From Ornithodoros turicata (lineage: Eukaryota; Arthropoda; Arachnida; Ixodida; Argasidae): a stretch of 64,000 nt of DNA. Location of the stretch: positions 131,640,123 to 131,704,122 of the forward strand of contig NC_088202.1 of NCBI RefSeq assembly GCF_037126465.1, given 5' to 3'. The notes under the pieces are model-generated. The model ran no database searches. It saw only the letters and a program-made list of their open reading frames with translations, and was not told the DNA's origin. How positions within the stretch are numbered: position 1 is the stretch's first letter; each line of letters begins with the position of its first letter. Both the position numbers and the translations under genes were made by a program. Positions 11,030-21,999 of this stretch are shown here, one piece after another.

Positions 11030-14000
11030 GCACGTTTATAGCAGAGAAGAATGCAAGAACCTTCACAAAGAACGACTCGTTAAACACTTAACGGATGTAA
11101 TCGCTTTCACACGACCCAATTTGCACCGACAGCCCTAATTCCCCTAGTAAAGCACCTTTTACGTAGATACCCTTTTATTAGAAGAAGCGAAACCACGAAA
11201 CAAAACCGCAAAAAAACAAAAGAGAACATCCTATACCCGGCGCAGCATTCACTAAACAAACAATCCTAGTCCGAATGAAACACCAATATCAAGCAACCCC
11301 ACGCAGACGACAACAAACACTCCAACGAAATACGTCACCGTGGCAATCGTCGAATTACCAATCAACGATGAGGAGGCGGAGTTACTTAGAGAGCCTTTTA
11401 TTGGCTGATGAGGGGGGAGAAACAGAGAGTGAAGCGCAATTTCCTTTCCCGGCGGTTGAGGGGAAAACGGGAAAGCAGGGAAGAGGAAATGAAATCGCAG
11501 TACGATGGAAGGGAGCAGTAGGCAGTAGGCGCTATTTCAGTGCAGGTTAAGCGAAGCCGCCAAATGTAGGGGATTCCCATTAATTTGCACGAACGTGTTG
11601 AGGGACCGTCGCGGTGTGGCGCTGTGGGAAATGGTCAGGTGGCGCCAGCGCCCGGTTTCACAGGTAATTAGTTCCGTGGTGAAAGAGAAACGATTGAGTG
11701 AGAGGGAAGAGTGATGCAGGCCTGTCGTAATTGTACGTGTAAAACGGAACTAAAGATGCCTTAACAGCTCGGAGGAAAGTTCCAATGTCAACAGAAACAA
11801 ATGTGCTAGTATGGAGCGCTGCGGCGTTCTGGAAGATAATATTATGTTAAGACCATCCGACTGGGATAGCAACGCACTATATTCAAACTTTCATAGATCA
11901 ACGGTGGTAATTTGTTGTCTGACACTGCTGCGTGTGTACCGAAGATAATGGTAATTACTGTCGCAGTTGGAATTTATCCCCGACAATGAAGAACGCTGGC
12001 AGAATTTCAAAGATGCGCGGCTGGGGATCCCTGAAAGGTACATCACAAATAAATACTACACATCAGGACGCACGGTCAGGAAACGTCAAGCTGCTTAAAT
12101 GAAACCCCTTCGATTCCTATGCACGAGTTCAAATCTTCCGATATACACGTTCATGAAGAAGTAAAATGTTCCAGTCTGTGCACACACAAACGTCTCTTCC
12201 ATCCTTCCGTCAACGCAGCCACGAATTAAGTGTTTTAAGTACTTTAGCGATGTTGATGAGATTTCCTTGGACTTAAGAGATTCCTGGCGAGTCTCAAAGT
12301 TTTCTGTGCAAAATGCGACGAGTTGTTAAAAATACCTACGAAGGAATAAAAGATAACAGAAAAGCAGACTGTATTATCGCAAAAAAATCTGTCACAATTG
12401 CAGCCGAAAGATGAGCAACAGGTCAGGCCTGTACAAGTACAAAATATTCTGTGGCTTATTTTGTTATGAATGAGGAAAGAACTATGAAATATCACATAGG
12501 CAGATTTACTATTTGTCAACATTGTACATAGAAGTATGTTGCGAAAACTCATTTCAAGCAATTTGTAAATAAGTAATTACTTTACCGCAATGCAAGTGAT
12601 TACTTTGCCGTGTGGCAATTTTGACTAATTATTCGACTTTGTGGTAATTCAGCTTCTTATTATTTAAGTTATTCACCGTCAATAATTTTCATGGCTAATC
12701 ACACCGAACTCGATGGCTTAACACCCACCGAATGGTTGACCGGTTTCGACGTTCCAAGCTGATACCTGGCCGAAGACGCCTGCAGTTTGGTACCGAGGTT
12801 GCAGAGCCAAGCCAAGCTAAGCCAAGTTAAGCCAAGGTTTGGTGCCATGCTAGAGAAACTACAGCAGGGCAGAACTAACTCGAAGTCCTACCACTTGCTT
12901 AAAACCCGGCTGTTTACAATCGTAGACGGGCTGAGCTGTCGCAAAACATGCTGTGCTCGAAACGTTTCGAACAGTCGCTTCCAGTAACACCAGCTCGTAC
13001 GAGATAACGCAGCCATCTCTCTACCACGTTTTAAGTGGCACAATATTCCACGGACTCATATACGAGACAGCAATCGTCATGTACACCGGAGACAAAAAAG
13101 CGCCCTTTTCGCTTATCGATTCTCCACATCTAATCGATGCCTAATGGCACGCAGCACGTGGCTGTGCTCATCTCCCGCTTGTCTAAAAGCTTTTTTGAGA
13201 AGATAGGCACCGATAAACATTATACGATACACCAACGAACATGCCGCTTAAAATCATTTCTAAACACGAAAGCCCGTCCCACATAATGGCCCCAAACTCT
13301 CCCTCCACGTACTAATAATGTGTTTTCGAGAGCATGATTCACTTACCTCAGAATCACTCTTTGGCGCGCCATTCTGTTTTAAAAAGCGACAGTCATTCCC
13401 TACTTTCCCAGCTTTGTTCCGCGTGCTGATAAAGTGCACGCACGGGCAATTCGAAAACGGCAAATTAGCTGCCACCAAGCGAAATCTATAACTGATTATT
13501 TCGTTCCGGCATAATTTCGCTGCACTGTCTCCTACCGGTATTGCCTCCTGCGGCGAACTCGTCAGAAACCCGTTAATGCTCTTTCCTTCTTTCCAATCCA
13601 AATCAAATCCAGAGCTGTTAAAGCGTCTCCGTAAGAATCGTCTGCTAGCTCGACAGTACGATTCTAGAATCAATAAAGAATACATCTGGAGAAAATCGTT
13701 ACAAGAAGAAGAAGAAGAAGAAAAAAAAAGAATTTGCTTTGATAGAAAAAATGAAGGAACAAAGTGAAGCGATGAAAGTTTAATGCACGTAACAGCCGGA
13801 GTCCTGATGGTCTCTAATTCAAAGAAAATGTGGGCGGCTATTATTTGAAGATTTCGGTTTATTCCTCTATTATGGATAGATACCGCTTCGGCAGCAAATG
13901 GCCGGAAATCGGCGCTAGCGAAGAGAAAATTGTAGAAAGGCGGCGAACGACGGTGTTTTGGAGCTACTGGGACGGGACCATTTTTCAAAGCGAAGCACCT

Positions 14001-14740
14001 ATCTGTCTTTCGACTGTTTCTGCTCCCAATTGGGTCTGTACATAAGAGCTGGCAGCATGTGTTCATCTATCCTGTTCCGTTTGTCTCCACTCTGTGTGGC
14101 GGGCGAACGCTCCATTTTATGGCGTGGTGTTTGTACTGCGGAAAAAGGATGATTTGGGTTCAGGTGGTGTTTGAGGTAGAATTTAAAAGGATGAACGAGG
14201 ACTTCCATTCTTCGAACGAAGCGAACGGTTTATGGACCGCCGTCCAGTTGTTGTGCGTGCATTTTGCCGGTAAAGATTGTTTGTGTAAATAGGTACGCAG
14301 AAAGCGGTATTCACGGTGCCTTTTTGAAACTGCATATCGTGTTCGCAATAGTGATTAAGCGCAAATCAAAAACAACCTAGATTTTTTATGCGGTTTCGCT
14401 TAAAACGAAAGAAATGGAACGGAACTCTTGAAACAACGCATATTCTAATATGTGTTTAAATTTTAAATGAGCAATGGGGTTACCATCTGACGGTGCTCGA
14501 AACCCTGTTTCATCTTTCAAGCTGTGTCTCTACCGAAGAAACGCAACTTGACGTGATCATGGCTTTGATAGATAAGCGAAACTGAAACAGCACGGCGGAG
14601 AACACCGCCGTTCAGCCCTTTCAAAAAGCCGTATTCCTACACGAAGGTCTAGGGTCGCATCTTTGTATTAATGGTACACACAAATGATGTTATGTATTTG
14701 GTTGATTTGGTGTCTTTATTGCGTCGTCTCCAAAGTCAAT
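11030..14740. other. No gene recognised
   Basis: No conserved domain was seen on either strand. An AAGCC/AAGTT tandem patch lies at about 12805-12836. The long minus-strand frame at 13260-14066 has no protein-like composition. Confidence 0.4.
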
Positions 14741-14749
14741 GTCGTACGC

Positions 14750-15700
14750 AGAATGTTGTTGTTGGTTGGTTAAATAGCAAGGGGAGGTTGAATTCGCGCA
14801 AGCGAATTCTGCTATCCCAAAACAAAGAAACGGTACGATCCCACCACAGAAGGTGTGAGAGCACTGTAAAAGTTCACCGGGGCGAGCGTCACGACCGCGA
14901 CCACGCAGGGCCGAGCGCGCAGTTCACATCAAGGATCACAGTAGTATCCACGCACCGTCTAGTGTAGGGTTTCTAGTCCAGTTTTCACAATGAAATTGAC
15001 AAGAGCATTGAAGGCCGCGACCCTGTGCTTAGCGTCCCATACGCCGAATACTTTCTCTATGCTGAAGTCCCTGCTGTCGAGTTGGCCAAGGGTCCGCCTC
15101 AAGATGCCTCTTTATGCAGCATGTTTTGGACAATGTACGATGATATGTTCAGTGTTTTCCACTGCCCCGCATAGTAAACAGTTGGGCGAGTCCACCTTGC
15201 CCACTTTATGAGAAAACTGGCGACCATAGCGCACGTTCAGGCGTAGACGATGCACGAGAGTTTCTATGTGGCTGGGCGTTCTTGAACGTATGGTAAAAAT
15301 TCAGCTCCGGGTCTAGCGTGCGCAGCAGTGACGGCCCACTGTCGGCTTGGTGCCATTTTGTCCTGCGGATGTCATCAGTCATAGATTTTAGGAGAGATTT
15401 GATGTCCTGCTTAGAAAACGTGACTAGATGTTCTGTCGATGACAGGTGTGCGATGTTCGCCATTTCGTCCGCCTTCTCGTTACCACTTATGCCAACATGG
15501 CCAGGTATCCACTGAAGAATGACGTGACCGATGTCTGTGCACTTGCGATACGCTAACAGGAGGTCTCGTACTGTTGACGTCGTACGGCCTTTTTCCAAGA
15601 ACGATGAGATAGCTTCAAGGCCGGCTTTGGAGTCGCAGTACACTATCCATTGCGCTGAATGTATTTTGTTATCATGACTTAGTTCCCGCTTGTTTTGCAT
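14750..15700 (-). pseudogene. LINE 3' end: RNase H domain and C-terminal Cys/His knuckle (degenerate)
   Basis: The minus-strand frame from 15700 contains the RNase H signature WIVYCDSKAGLEAISSF, then VILQWIPGHVGISGNEKADEMAN. This is the RNase H domain found after the reverse transcriptase in I-clade and related LINEs. After a frameshift near 15270 the protein continues with HRLRLNVRYGRQFSHKVG and the knuckle CLLCGAVENTEHIIVHC. It has one internal stop, a tail ending FIVKTGLETLH, and a stop at about 14959. The 3' UTR ends in a CAA-rich tract at about 14755. It is 5'-truncated and has at least one frameshift and one stop, so it is dead. Confidence 0.83.
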
Positions 15701-15932
15701 GGAGATACCACGTGCATTCCGAGAGAAACTCGTGCCCTTCAGGCTCCTGAAGATGTAAGGGCAGTGTGGCCATCCTTAGAAAGGGCTACCGGTTGAATGG
15801 AGCAGAGCAAGGCCATACAGCTAATAACATGGTTATTGGTAAAAAAACACACACTGGCACTACAACATTAAAAACAAGTAAAAGCTTGACTTTTCGGGAA
15901 CAGTACTGCGCCCATCATCAGAAACAAGTTGC

Positions 15933-16169
15933 TTATTTATCCATTAACGGTAGGTAGCAGTCCAGAAGAGGGCATGGGTGTTTGTTGACAGAATTGCATA
16001 TCTTTTTGATGAACCACGATTCCAGTTGTTTACCTACTCCCCATCGTTCTTCACGTGCTAAAATATCAGGGTTATCTAGGTCAACTTTGTGTCCGCTTAG
16101 CCACACGTGGTCACATAGTTCAGTCGCATTTTTTGTCGATTTGGTGATATCCCGTCTATGTTCCTTCAT
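15933..16169 (-). pseudogene. Penelope-like element, GIY-YIG endonuclease C-terminal fragment
   Basis: The frame reads RMKEHRRDI, then ELCDHVWLSGHKVDLDNP, then ILAREERWGVGKQLESWFI. This pattern (KEH, H-x-W-x-x-GH, E-x-R-W, LESW-I) belongs to the GIY-YIG endonuclease that ends Penelope-like retroelement proteins. The GIY-YIG strands and the whole reverse transcriptase are missing. The fragment is cut at about 16190, where an inverted copy of its own 3' end begins. Confidence 0.78.
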
Positions 16170-16292
16170 TCTTGTGCGATTCTTGATTCATAAAAAATAT
16201 TAACAATTCTGTCAACAAACACCCAGGCCCTTTTCCGCACTGCTACCTACCGTTAATAGATAAATAAGCAACTCAACCATGACACTTGTTTC

Positions 16293-16485
16293 GAGACCTC
16301 GGCAAAACTCGCTCATGAGCGCGCTCACTCATGCTGATTCACGCTAAGTTCGCCTAATGAACTGAGCGTGAGTGAGCGATCCGAGAGCTGAGCAGACAGT
16401 GAGTGAGCGTGAGTGAGCGCGCCGCGAATTGGGTGGTCGGTGAGTGAACTTGAGTGAGCGAAAGTCAAAACTGCCGAGAGGTCTG
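16293..16485. mobile_element. Small hAT-type element carrying GAGTGAGCG repeats
   Basis: 193 bp flanked by the exact 8-bp duplication CTTGTTTC (16285-16292 and 16486-16493). The ends are imperfect inverted repeats (GAGACCTCGGCA and CAGACCTCTCGGCA). The interior holds many copies of GAGTGAGCG in both orientations. Eight-bp duplications fit hAT. It lies in the plus arm of the Penelope-like dimer, whose other arm shows the empty site. Confidence 0.72.
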
Positions 16486-16507
16486 CTTGTTTCTGATGAT
16501 GGGAGCT

Positions 16508-16815
16508 GGGGCCCTATTCTCGTCGAAGTAATCGGCCTCGATTACTTTTTGTCTCGCCTATCATTGGTCTTTACGTGAAGAAGCTGTAAACAATAGAAAT
16601 GAGTGTCACGCGTCCTCAACCGATAGTCGAGCTATTGGTCCTGCGAGCTTCGTAATAAAGTAGAGAAAGCATGAAGGTGCAGAATCCGGTGCTGGACTGT
16701 TGGTTGATGGCGCAGGGCATTCACCTCAGTTCCTCGCGCCTTCTTTACGTAACCACGAATGGCAGGCGAGACACAAAGTAATCGAGGTTGATTACTTTGA
16801 CGAGAAGAGGGCCCC
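16508..16815. mobile_element. 308-bp MITE with about 75-bp terminal inverted repeats
   Basis: The left end starts GGGGCCCTATTCTCGTC and the right end reversed starts GGGGCCCTCTTCTCGTC. The match continues through AAGTAATC, CTCGATTACTTT and TCTCGCCT for about 75 bases. No coding content. It splits the plus arm of the Penelope-like dimer within GATGATGGG|..AGTACTG; the uninterrupted copy is at about 15905-15925 on the other strand. The target duplication is not clear, so the superfamily is left open. Confidence 0.7.
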
Positions 16816-17454
16816 AGTACTGTTCACGAAACGTCAAGCTTTTATCGTTCTTAATGTTGTAGTGCCAGTGTGCGTTTTTTACCAATAACCATGACTCCCT
16901 CTTGCCTTTCGACAATGTTCAAAGCTAATAACATGTGAGGAATTACAAAGAAAAAATCTTACAATATGAAAAGCTAGTATTTAAAAGTGGCTATCTTCTG
17001 ACTTATTGATTTTTTGCTATAAAGTAGTTCCAGCCCTACCAAGTTGGCGGCGCTGTTGTACCGTCTGACGTCATTTCTTTGTAGACAGGGAGAGGTCTAT
17101 TAAATTGATAAAAACAGTCGGGAGAAAGCAGCCGCGCAAGGCCGACACGATCCTCGCGTGACGTCGAAAAGTCCCCGTGCCTTTCTTCATGGTTCTTCCC
17201 TCTCAGATCAGGCGCTGCTTATACCCGTTTGAGCATGCGCCGGTCTACGTCACGAGTCACATGTAAGGGGACCATGTTACCTCACGACGTTCCCTCATTC
17301 GCTGATACGATCTTTCCAAGAGTTGAGGATTTTGGAAAGTGTGCGGAACAGAGGCCTCGCGAGCGCTCTGCGGGTCACCTATATATAATTGCGCCTGTCG
17401 TTCTTTCGCAGGAGCTCACGTTATTTGTTGCAGGACACGCCTCAGACGCTTTAA

Positions 17455-17575
17455 GACAAATGTCGGTACAGTGCCCTGTGAAGTCGGCCCAGGACGCACG
17501 ATCCCCCAGCGATAGTAGTGACGTTGGCCGCCTGAGCGTGGCCGACTACGGCAAGCACTTCCATCTTCCACCACC
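17455..17575 (-). mobile_element. Short dispersed repeat (SINE-like), copy 2
   Basis: On the minus strand: GGGGGATCGTGCGTCCTGGG, then CCGACTTCACAGGGCACTGT, preceded by TGCCGTAGTCGGCCACGC. It lies about 120 bases from the Ruka-like SINE. Confidence 0.55.
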
Positions 17576-17696
17576 ACCACCATTAAAAAAAAGGGGGGGG
17601 GGCGACACCTCAGTGTTCCTTTAAAGTGTTCGCGACACTTCATCCCAAGCCATCCCAGGTAAACGTAAAAGGGGATTATTTGTATCGATGCGAATC

Positions 17697-17962
17697 ATCC
17701 GTTGTATTCCGTGTTAGCGGCGCGAAGCAACTGTGGCTATGAGGCGTACACACGGAGACAGATGGAGAGAGGACAGCAGCAAGGGGTGGCGGACAGGGGG
17801 GGTTAGTATGGGTCCAGGGCCAACTTCAGGGGGAATTGTGCCGTCATTCGTCTGGAAGGTCTGCCGGAAAACCGAGAGAAAACCGCGGGGACTCGAACCC
17901 GTGTCACCTCCCAGTCTCAGTGTGGAAAGCGGCCGCCCTAACCACTACGTCACGGGAGCTGG
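17697..17962 (-). mobile_element. tRNA-derived SINE, Ruka-like
   Basis: Read on the minus strand, the head is tRNA-like, with GTAGTGGTTAGGGCGGCCGC (A-box-like) and GGGTTCGAGTCCCC (B box). A body follows with TTCTCTCGGTTTTCCGGCAG, and the tail contains CATAGCCACAGTTGCTTCGC and GCTAACACGGAATAC. It is flanked by a 12-bp direct repeat with one mismatch (17685-17696 and 17963-17974). The tail matches my memory of the tick SINE Ruka; this naming needs a database check. Confidence 0.72.
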
Positions 17963-19435
17963 TCGATGTGAATCTGAATTCCAGGCTCTGTAGCATAGAC
18001 GCCTATGGAAGATCGAAATCGAAACCGCGAATACAGAAAATTATCCGGCTCTGACCTCACGGCCGGCGGAGAGGGACTGCGCGAGGCAGCGCGAGAGAGG
18101 TCACGTGGTAACGGTTACCAATGGGAATCACCGCAGCTCTCTTTCCTTTTAAGTCGGAGCTTGACGCGTACGTGTGTTTAATGGTTCACATCTCGCCAAA
18201 TAATTGATTTGTCCTGAGTACTGTCGCATGCTGTACAATCCGTGCAGGATGTCATGAACCACATCTATCAAATTGTCGCATTCCCTTAGGTTACATACAA
18301 TTCACATACACGACAGCCGCACACACGGCCTTCATCACAGGGTTAACACATCTGAGTCTAAAACATGATGCATAACGCAATAGACATTTTTAGAAAAGCA
18401 AGCGCCACCTGTGTCACGCAAGGGATCATGGGCACTTCGAGCGCCTTGAAGCACAACGAGACAGCCAGGCGGAGGTGCAGGAAGAAGATCCAACATTCCC
18501 GGTGTGCACAGCAGCAGCGTCAGTCGGGGTAAGCCATAACCGAAGCAGACAACAGATCAGTGTCTCTCAAAGTTCCCATGCTGCTTCGCGCCACGCGCTT
18601 GGTGGCGCGCGCATCTTATTAAAATCGTCTACTCATGCCAACGCGCAAGACGCTGCGTCGACTTGCCAAGGATATGCCATTAACAGACTGCGGTCTCATC
18701 TTTTACACAGCGTTTGGTGTAACGCCTCAGCAACCCCACTATCGATCCTGTATGCGTGCAGACCAAACGCTTTTTTTTTGTATTCCTTGCACTTTTCACG
18801 TATACAATACTGTGTAATGACGACAAAGCAACTGTGGTTTATAGCCTGTACGGCTTATAGCAAAGATACAAAACAGACCTCATGATACTACGGAAGAAAG
18901 GTGGAGGCGTCCACACGATGGGATCAACGTAAAATCTTGCAATATCACACCATCACGCCATAACTCGGTGCTTCTATGAGCACACCACGGTCAATATTAA
19001 AAGAAGAAGGCGTAATGACCGCAAACGCCGACCACCGAAACCAATTACCGACCAGCGCTTCAAACGAAATCACGCAGTAGCCGAATTCACGGAGACCTCA
19101 AGAGTCCAACCAATGATCATCTATAATTCTCTGGCGCAGATCGGATAAATCACGCGACTGCAGCGCCTCGTGCGTGTGTTAAACAGTGGTCGAACGCGCG
19201 TGCGGTTCGTGGCACGCGCGCCTAGTATCCACGCGGGCTTGAGAAAAGTGCACGCGATCGTGCGCCAAGTAATCACGAAGCCGGACGCATCTGCACAAAT
19301 TCTCGTATCGCTTGCAAAACGCTGGTCCGTTACTTGCCCTTCAATCGTGCGGTATAAATGTTGAGAAGCCGCCATTAATCATTGTTCTATCTGCTTTCGA
19401 GAAAAGATTCTCTGCTTAGCGAATCATGGTACCAT

Positions 19436-20290
19436 TCACATTTTGCTATGAACAAAGTTGTCATATAACGCCATGAAGCGATGTGCAGGGTACGCAATAC
19501 GTGTGAGTGTGTGTGTGTGTGGGGGGGGGGGGGTTGCGAAAAAGTTATCGGCTCGACAAGGAAGGAAGCGGCCTAGACTTATAAACATTTGTTGCAGTTC
19601 GTCATGTTCACCCCGAGGTTTAAAGCACTTGGCGCATCGTTCCTGAAGATTCTTTAGCCATTGAAAAATTGAAATTCGACGTCTGCTCTTCAAAATATGA
19701 ATGCGCTGCTCCTATCATCTGCTGCTCCTCTGAGAATCTCTAACCTTTCAAACTGCTTTATTTTTAAGATTGAAAACAAAAAATAGTCCGATGGGGCGAG
19801 ATCTGGCAAGTACTGCGGACGTTCAATGTATTCAAATCGTTTGTCCTTCGGAACACGCATTTTCTTTCCTGCTTTGTAGGCCGCTATGCATTGTCCTGCA
19901 AAAGGAAAACGCTGTAGCTTCCTGCGGCGTTTTCCTTTCAAAACCTCCTTTAACCGGCACAGCAAGCTACAGTAGTATGCTGCATTAACTGTTTCACCCT
20001 TCTGGAGATAGTAAATCTTCAAAACAACTTCCCTGTCCCAGAAAACCGTTGCCATAACCTTTCCCGCTGATCGTTGAGTCTTGAACTTCTTCGGCCTTGG
20101 AGAACCCGAGTACGCCATTCAGTGGACTTTTGCCTCAGGATCACAGCGATACAGCCACGTTTCATGAACTGTAACACGTCGCTCAAGAAGGCGTCACTAG
20201 AGCGCTCAAAATGCTGCACAATCGACCGGCGTTGCTTGTCATCGCCATTCAAAACATTGCGATATTATACTTAACTGGCGCTCTTTGGTC
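19436..20290 (-). pseudogene. Mariner-family transposase pseudogene
   Basis: The minus-strand frame from 20118 reads KKFKTQRSAGKVMATVFWDR, then ETVNAAYYCSLLCRLKEVL, then PQYLPDLAPSDYFLF, the standard mariner catalytic core around the second and third acidic residues. The upstream part is in another frame (near 20252, SIVQHFERSSDAFL). The C-terminal part is in a third frame (near 19690, LKNLQERCAKCFKPRGEHDE). A GT/poly-G microsatellite follows the C-terminus at about 19503-19533. At least two frameshifts make it inactive. Clear terminal repeats were not identified. Confidence 0.85.
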
Positions 20291-21218
20291 TCTTGCGCCA
20301 TAAAACATTCAACTACACACACACACTTGCTGAAAAATGCCCAACCAAATGCGTTCGCTGAGTATGCCTAAGGTCTCCGCAACTGTTTTAGTCGAGATTC
20401 GCTGATCCGCCAAAATGGGGTCATGGACACGGTCAACAATTTAGTTGTATAGAATTATAGTTACCCCGATATAGTTACTTGATCCATGCCACCGAATACC
20501 TTCTTAAAGGGACTGTGAAATTTCTCGAACACCCCAGGAATTTTTTGCTGAAAACCGTTCATCCCGTCGTGAAACTTGTACACGTGACATTTTTCCCGAT
20601 TAGGCGTGTCATTTTTAACCACTCGCTGTTGAAATCTCCTCCGGGTGGACCTCTCATCCACGATCCTCCTTCCTTAATACGTTGGGAAGGGCGCGAAAAC
20701 AGAGGAAGACAAAGTGGGAGCACAAGATACAAGAGCGCCTACCAACGTTTTAATGACACCGAGGTACATTGGGAATCTGAGAAGGTTTCACTTTTTTCGT
20801 GACTCATCTAATCAGTCAACAATACAAGTAGGTTTCTTTTTAATATTACATCGGGAGCGCCCCCTTTGTGAATGCCTCAAGTGTTTTATCTCCTTTGTAG
20901 TTAGGGTGATAGATCCCCTAATTTATCAATTTCATCTGCTTCCACAATATCAGGTGTCAGCCTTTTTTTTTTCTTTGTCGGTAACTTTGTACTTCTGAAA
21001 CACGGGTACACATTTACATATCTTACAATGAACAGCGATCTAACCTTCTTTTTCTCCTTCCACATTCCGACGGTGCCCATTTAATTAGTCGTTTATACAC
21101 CGACCGGTTTGTCCCATGTTGTACCTACCACAGGAAAGGGGGTCGGGGTCCTGTAAACAACGTTATCATTATATTTAGCAGGCTGGTTTTTATGTGTTTA
21201 TGGCATGTACGTCCAGGT

Positions 21219-21956
21219 CAGGGATGGGCAGTATTGAAATACACTGTAATTAAAATACTTTTTAAAACGATAATACATGCATTTATATTGTGTATTTAAA
21301 CACAGACTTGAAAAAAAATGTATTTATAATTATATTTAAATACCAGTTTTCGGGTATTTATTCTTGTAAGTACTTTATAAATACTCTTAAATATAGAATA
21401 TATACTGCCTCATATCTTAAAGTTACTTTGCATTTGACCTTTCGGGAAGAAGGACGATTGGGGCGGGTTTGCGCTATCATGCGCATGCGAAAAATCATTG
21501 GCGAGTTTTTCACTGTTGTTGCGGACAACGGCGCGACTACCCGATTACATTGTTCTACGAAGCATCTTCATCAAATTTAATACAAGCATTTGATCATCGG
21601 CACATGTGGAGAACAGGTTCTCCTTTACGAATCTGATTGTACGGCCGAACAGAAGATGCCTAAAAGATGCACTCGTCGGGAAACTTCTAATATTCAAATC
21701 GCCATGATAATCTACCAAATATAGGCTATTGTTCCTTGCTGATTTGTTGTTATGATCATCGTTATTTCTGTAATTCCAGATCACATCTTCCTCACAGTAT
21801 TTATGGCAGTAGTTACGATATTTAAATACCGCACTTATATTTACATACTCATGTTGAAAGCTATTTATGACGAAAGTACTTACTAAATACCACTTTCAAC
21901 AAAGTATTTTGTATTTATATTTAAATACTCAAAAAATGCATTTATGCCCATCCCTT
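21219..21956. mobile_element. hAT-type non-autonomous element, copy 1
   Basis: 738 bp, AT-rich. The ends are CAGGGATGGGCA and, reversed, AAGGGATGGGCA. An exact 8-bp duplication GTCCAGGT flanks it (21211-21218 and 21957-21964). The interior has many TATTTAAATAC-like repeats. No coding content. Homologous to 50261-50981. Confidence 0.8.
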
Positions 21957-21999
21957 GTCCAGGTCTTGTGTCTGGTTGACATAGTTCTCTAAAGTTATT

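Larger units (their letters stand above)
15830..16900. mobile_element. Inverted Penelope-like dimer with two nested small transposons
   Basis: The minus-strand arm (about 15830-16190) holds the endonuclease end and its 3' UTR. The plus-strand arm (about 16203-16890) begins with the same codons (NSVNKHPGP) and runs through the same 3' UTR, ending with matching text around CTTTTATCGTTC and TACCAATAACCATG. The plus arm is interrupted by elements at 16293-16485 and 16508-16815. Inverted or partly inverted tandem copies are a known outcome of Penelope-like integration. Confidence 0.7.

Noticed and set aside
13260..14066. 268-codon minus-strand open frame
   Set aside because: Composition and residue pattern are not protein-like (long hydrophobic/Ser patches over a GAA/TTC simple repeat). 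No domain recognised.
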